Below are positions 61,335 through 64,000 of a DNA stretch of 64,000 bases, piece by piece (the stretch's first letter is position 1; the number at the start of each line of letters is the position of its first letter). Below the pieces are notes generated by a model. That model was not told the origin of the DNA and made no database searches. It was given only the letters and a program-made list of their open reading frames with translations. This DNA comes from Valencia hispanica. Its lineage: Eukaryota; Chordata; Actinopteri; Cyprinodontiformes; Valenciidae. The stretch spans positions 38,826,001 through 38,890,000 of the forward strand of contig OY747701.1 in assembly GCA_963556495.2 (NCBI GenBank). Direction: 5' to 3'. A program made the translations under genes and the position numbers.

Positions 61335-62785
61335 TTCCACTATTGGAAATTCAGTTTAATTTTACCTGATTCAAGGTTAGCACGTGTTTCCTCTACATCA
61401 GGCCGGCCTGACAAAGCCATTTCCTGGGCCATTTCAGGAACCAACTGAGTACAGTTGGGGTATGTTCTCTAAAATCACCCAGTAGATTCACTGGGTAGGA
61501 TCTGTGGTTAACTCATGCTGATTGGTTGTAACACAGAGTGAAATTATATCAGCAGACGTCACCAAACAACCGGCTTTGGAAAATTTAATGAGTTCCTGGC
61601 GAAACAAGGTATAACAATGTAGCAAACAGAAACGCAGCAACCATCCCTGCTTCTTCCATTTGACCTCTTGTTATTCGCTGCAGCTGTGGGCGCCTTTTGG
61701 TGCTCATCAGTGACGCTACTCACTGCCGAAACGATTGTGATATGTGGGTGTCTTAGCAGATTCCATAAAGCGCCAATATTAAATAAAGCAAATCTGTCCT
61801 TTGAGGTTATCTTTGCCCTGATATCAGATGTATCTTGCTAAACATACAAAAGTTAAAATATATTTGTCACAAATTTAGCAAGAACTCTATAATCTGCAAA
61901 AAGAGATAACATTTAAAGAAAATATAGTTTAACACTTTCCTTTTAATCTCACTTTAAAGTTCTAAATGTGTTCCTTACTTTTTCCACACGAATGAGACTC
62001 TCCATTAGGTCATTTCCATTCAGTGAATTTGTGGTTGATTTTATTATCTTCACATTTTAGTCCACTTTAGAAGAGAAGAAGTACTATTGCATTCTGCATG
62101 TATTGTGAACACCTTATTTGTTTGCTTGGTCAGCTATTTCTTTATTTAATGTTTCCACTCAAAAGTAGCAATGTATTATAATGAAGCCCCACCCTGCTGT
62201 CATTTCTAGGTTAACGTCATGTATGGATTGAAATCCCAAGTGTAACATAAACAGAGTCACTGCCCAATCAAACATCAGCCAGATTAAATCTGCAAAGTGT
62301 TCTAACTTAACTTTGTTACCTAAACAAAAAAAAGGTTAGGAGAATGATAAATGTTCTTGGCAAGGCTCAACTAAGTGTATCTTAAGAATTTTTGTACTTT
62401 GAAAGTGAAAACTGTGCTTGTGTTATGTTTTATTTAGTGTTGCAGTCTAGACGGTGTTTTACCAGTTTTATGAGGGTATATTATTTTGGGTCCTATTAAA
62501 GTTGATGCAGTGTTAACCCACAGTCAAAAAAAAACACCTAAAAAATAATAAAAGAAAAAGTTAAAACACCTTGAACTGGTTAAATGAAGAACATTTGTTT
62601 CCTTTTAAATCCATCGACTTAGCAATCAAATGTTTGACCAAACGACAATTAATTCCGGTTATCCTTGTACAAAACACAGAATGGACACCATGGCACAGCC
62701 TATAAGAAAACAGTGAACTCATATAGCTTATGCGCAGTTGTATGTGCTACATATACTCAACAGCCCCTTATTTTAAACAACGGCA
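61335..62785. other. Non-coding stretch
   Basis: No gene recognised. 61390-61560 has more complex, GC-richer composition and may be an unclassified MITE. Confidence 0.4.
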
Positions 62786-62799
62786 TTATAATTTTATAA

Positions 62800-62925
62800 A
62801 TTGAGAATAAGCCAATCACATGGCAGCTACTCCATACATTTAGGCATCTAGACATGATGAAGATGACATAATGTGCAAACTGAGCATCAGAATTGAAAAG
62901 AAAGATGATTCAATTGACTTTGAGC
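62800..62925 (+). mobile_element. Tc1-like transposon 5' fragment (same family as 17940-18629)
   Basis: GCCAATCACATGGCAGC, CATTTAGGCATCTAGACATG and GAGCATCAGAATTGAAAAGAAAG lead into the decayed N-terminus of the transposase (a KKDDSIDFEH version of GKKGDLSDFERG). The rest of the element is missing. Confidence 0.65.
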
Positions 62926-63020
62926 ATCAATCATCATCAGATTTTATTTATAAAAGCGTTTTACAACCGTAGTTGCTTAAAGCACTGGAAAGCAATAAAA
63001 ACAGAAATAAAAATAAAATA
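62926..63020 (-). mobile_element. LINE 3'-end fragment
   Basis: ATCATCATCAGATTTTATTTATAAAAGCG...GTTGCTTAAAGCACT resembles, antisense, the L2-like 3' end at 44703 (TTTATAAAGCGC...GTTGCAACT). Short and decayed. Confidence 0.45.
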
Positions 63021-63050
63021 TAATACACTTCTAAATGTGAATCATTTAGT

Positions 63051-63165
63051 GTGCTGCTTTGTAAAGACAGATTAGGTTTTGCTGTGATAACAATATCTAT
63101 TTTTTTTTCTCATGACAGACTTAATCATTTCTTGACCGTCTTGGGATGACAGTTCAGTTATGTTT
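63051..63165 (+). repeat. Direct duplication, copy 2 (partner 57484-57577)
   Basis: Same sequence as 57484-57577 apart from a 20-bp insertion and one or two substitutions in the T run. Confidence 0.9.
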
Positions 63166-63289
63166 GTTTCAATTGGCATTATAAACTAACTGCATTCTAA
63201 TTTAACTTGGATCGAGTTTGAATGTATGTAATCTTTGTTTATGACAAGATTGGTTTGATTAATATTTTTGCATATAAATAGATCTGTTA

Positions 63290-63383
63290 AAACCCTTTTT
63301 GATTCTGATTCTGATCTGTTCATTTTGTAAAATGCCTTGAGATGTCATGTCGTAAAAAATCTCTATATAAATAGACTGCTCCA
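63290..63383 (+). repeat. 3'-tail-like repeat
   Basis: AAATGCCTTGAGATGTCATG...CTATATAAATAGACTG matches the tails at 13236-13293 and 16040-16097, which read CTTGAGAT...TTGTTGTGAATTGGTG.TA...AAATAAACTGAATT. All are on +. Confidence 0.5.
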
Positions 63384-64000
63384 TCAACCAGTACTAAGTC
63401 TCTCAGCCATTTATGCGGTCAGTTAGTCAACTGACCTCAGAGCCAATCAGTCAGTGAACCAGCCAGTCAGGAGAGCAGCCAATTAGGAATACTCTGCAGG
63501 GGCCACTGGTGAGAGGAGATGTCTCAAAAAATAAGGCAAATGCTACAAAACCTAATCTCCATCTTTCTTATTTATAAATTCATCATTGGCTTATTTACTT
63601 TTCATTTTCTCTCAATGCCTTATTAAGTAAATGCAAACGATGCCAATGTTAACAGTGAACTAGGAAAAAAAGGACAAATTTACATGCTTTTGAGATCGTA
63701 GCTATTTATAAATGCATTGTTCATTTGTAAAGTGGCAGCAGGACAGAAACAAAATCCCTACAAACACCAGCAAAAGGAGTCATACACAAAGTAGTAGTCC
63801 CTGCATTACATTAGTTTTATTTAGCTTGACAGCTTGTTTACAGTGCTGGCTTGTTTTTGATGCTGTTAGTCGATTATTCATTTAGAAGTGAATGCAGTTT
63901 GAACCACAAAGCCTTTTAAATTATACACATTGAACAGAAGTGTTTCAGCCACTTGCCGCCTGTTAAAGCTATATGGGTGTATGACATAGGACGTTGTTTC
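63384..64000. other. Non-coding stretch
   Basis: 63400-63480 contains CAGTCAG/CAGCCAG short repeats; otherwise nothing recognised. Confidence 0.4.

Overview
The window looks like AT-rich, repeat-laden intronic DNA from a teleost fish. The evidence is one coding exon of a host gene plus a repeat set typical of ray-finned fishes: several Tc1-like transposons, a Rex1/Babar LINE, L2-like LINEs that end in ATTG repeats, a tRNA-derived SINE, hAT MITEs and a Kolobok-type THAP transposon. No bacterial gene organisation is present. The only convincing host coding sequence is a 217-bp minus-strand exon at 39283-39499. It encodes most of the first CUB domain of a CSMD protein, most like CSMD1. CSMD genes have very long introns, so the rest of the window is probably the two flanking introns and the transposable elements in them.

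Layout. 1-1975: a decayed Tc1 element split by a solo LTR of about 1.5 kb. 2217-6071: a Kolobok-like element with TTAA target duplications and related termini. It carries two convergent spliced genes: on + an apparently intact two-exon gene for a P2X7-C-terminus-like ('ballast') zinc protein, and on - a three-exon THAP/zinc-ribbon gene with one frameshift and no DDE catalytic part. A 179-bp hAT MITE with a perfect 8-bp target duplication sits in an intron of the THAP gene. 6343-6539: a large foldback. 10060-10221: a BED-finger (hAT) remnant. 11545-12830: a 5'-truncated Rex1 LINE. 15118-18629: a (CA)n tract, LINE 3' tails and a decayed Tc1 copy. 20640-25905: scattered repeats, including half of a Tc1 transposon. 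33925-34959: a Tc1 remnant, a SINE-like remnant and an L2 3' end. 37279-38885: a near-complete Tc1 transposon with long inverted repeats and one nonsense codon. 39283-39499: the CSMD exon. 40574-40711: a (CAGA)n array. 44703-46760: an L2 LINE carrying a SINE with a perfect 12-bp target duplication. 46790-49625: hAT-like fragments. 52065-53040: a decayed Tc1. 55077-55258: an inverted repeat. 57484-59010: a duplicated 95-bp block, a THAP remnant and a long (AT)n. 61050-63383: Tc1 and LINE tails and the second copy of the 95-bp block.

The most unusual object is the Kolobok-like element at 2217-6071. It pairs a THAP DNA-binding protein with a P2X7-type cytoplasmic zinc domain in a convergent, compact arrangement, with a perfect 25-bp-arm palindrome near one end and a smaller palindrome near the other. 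All family assignments come from recognising motifs by eye; no database search was run.
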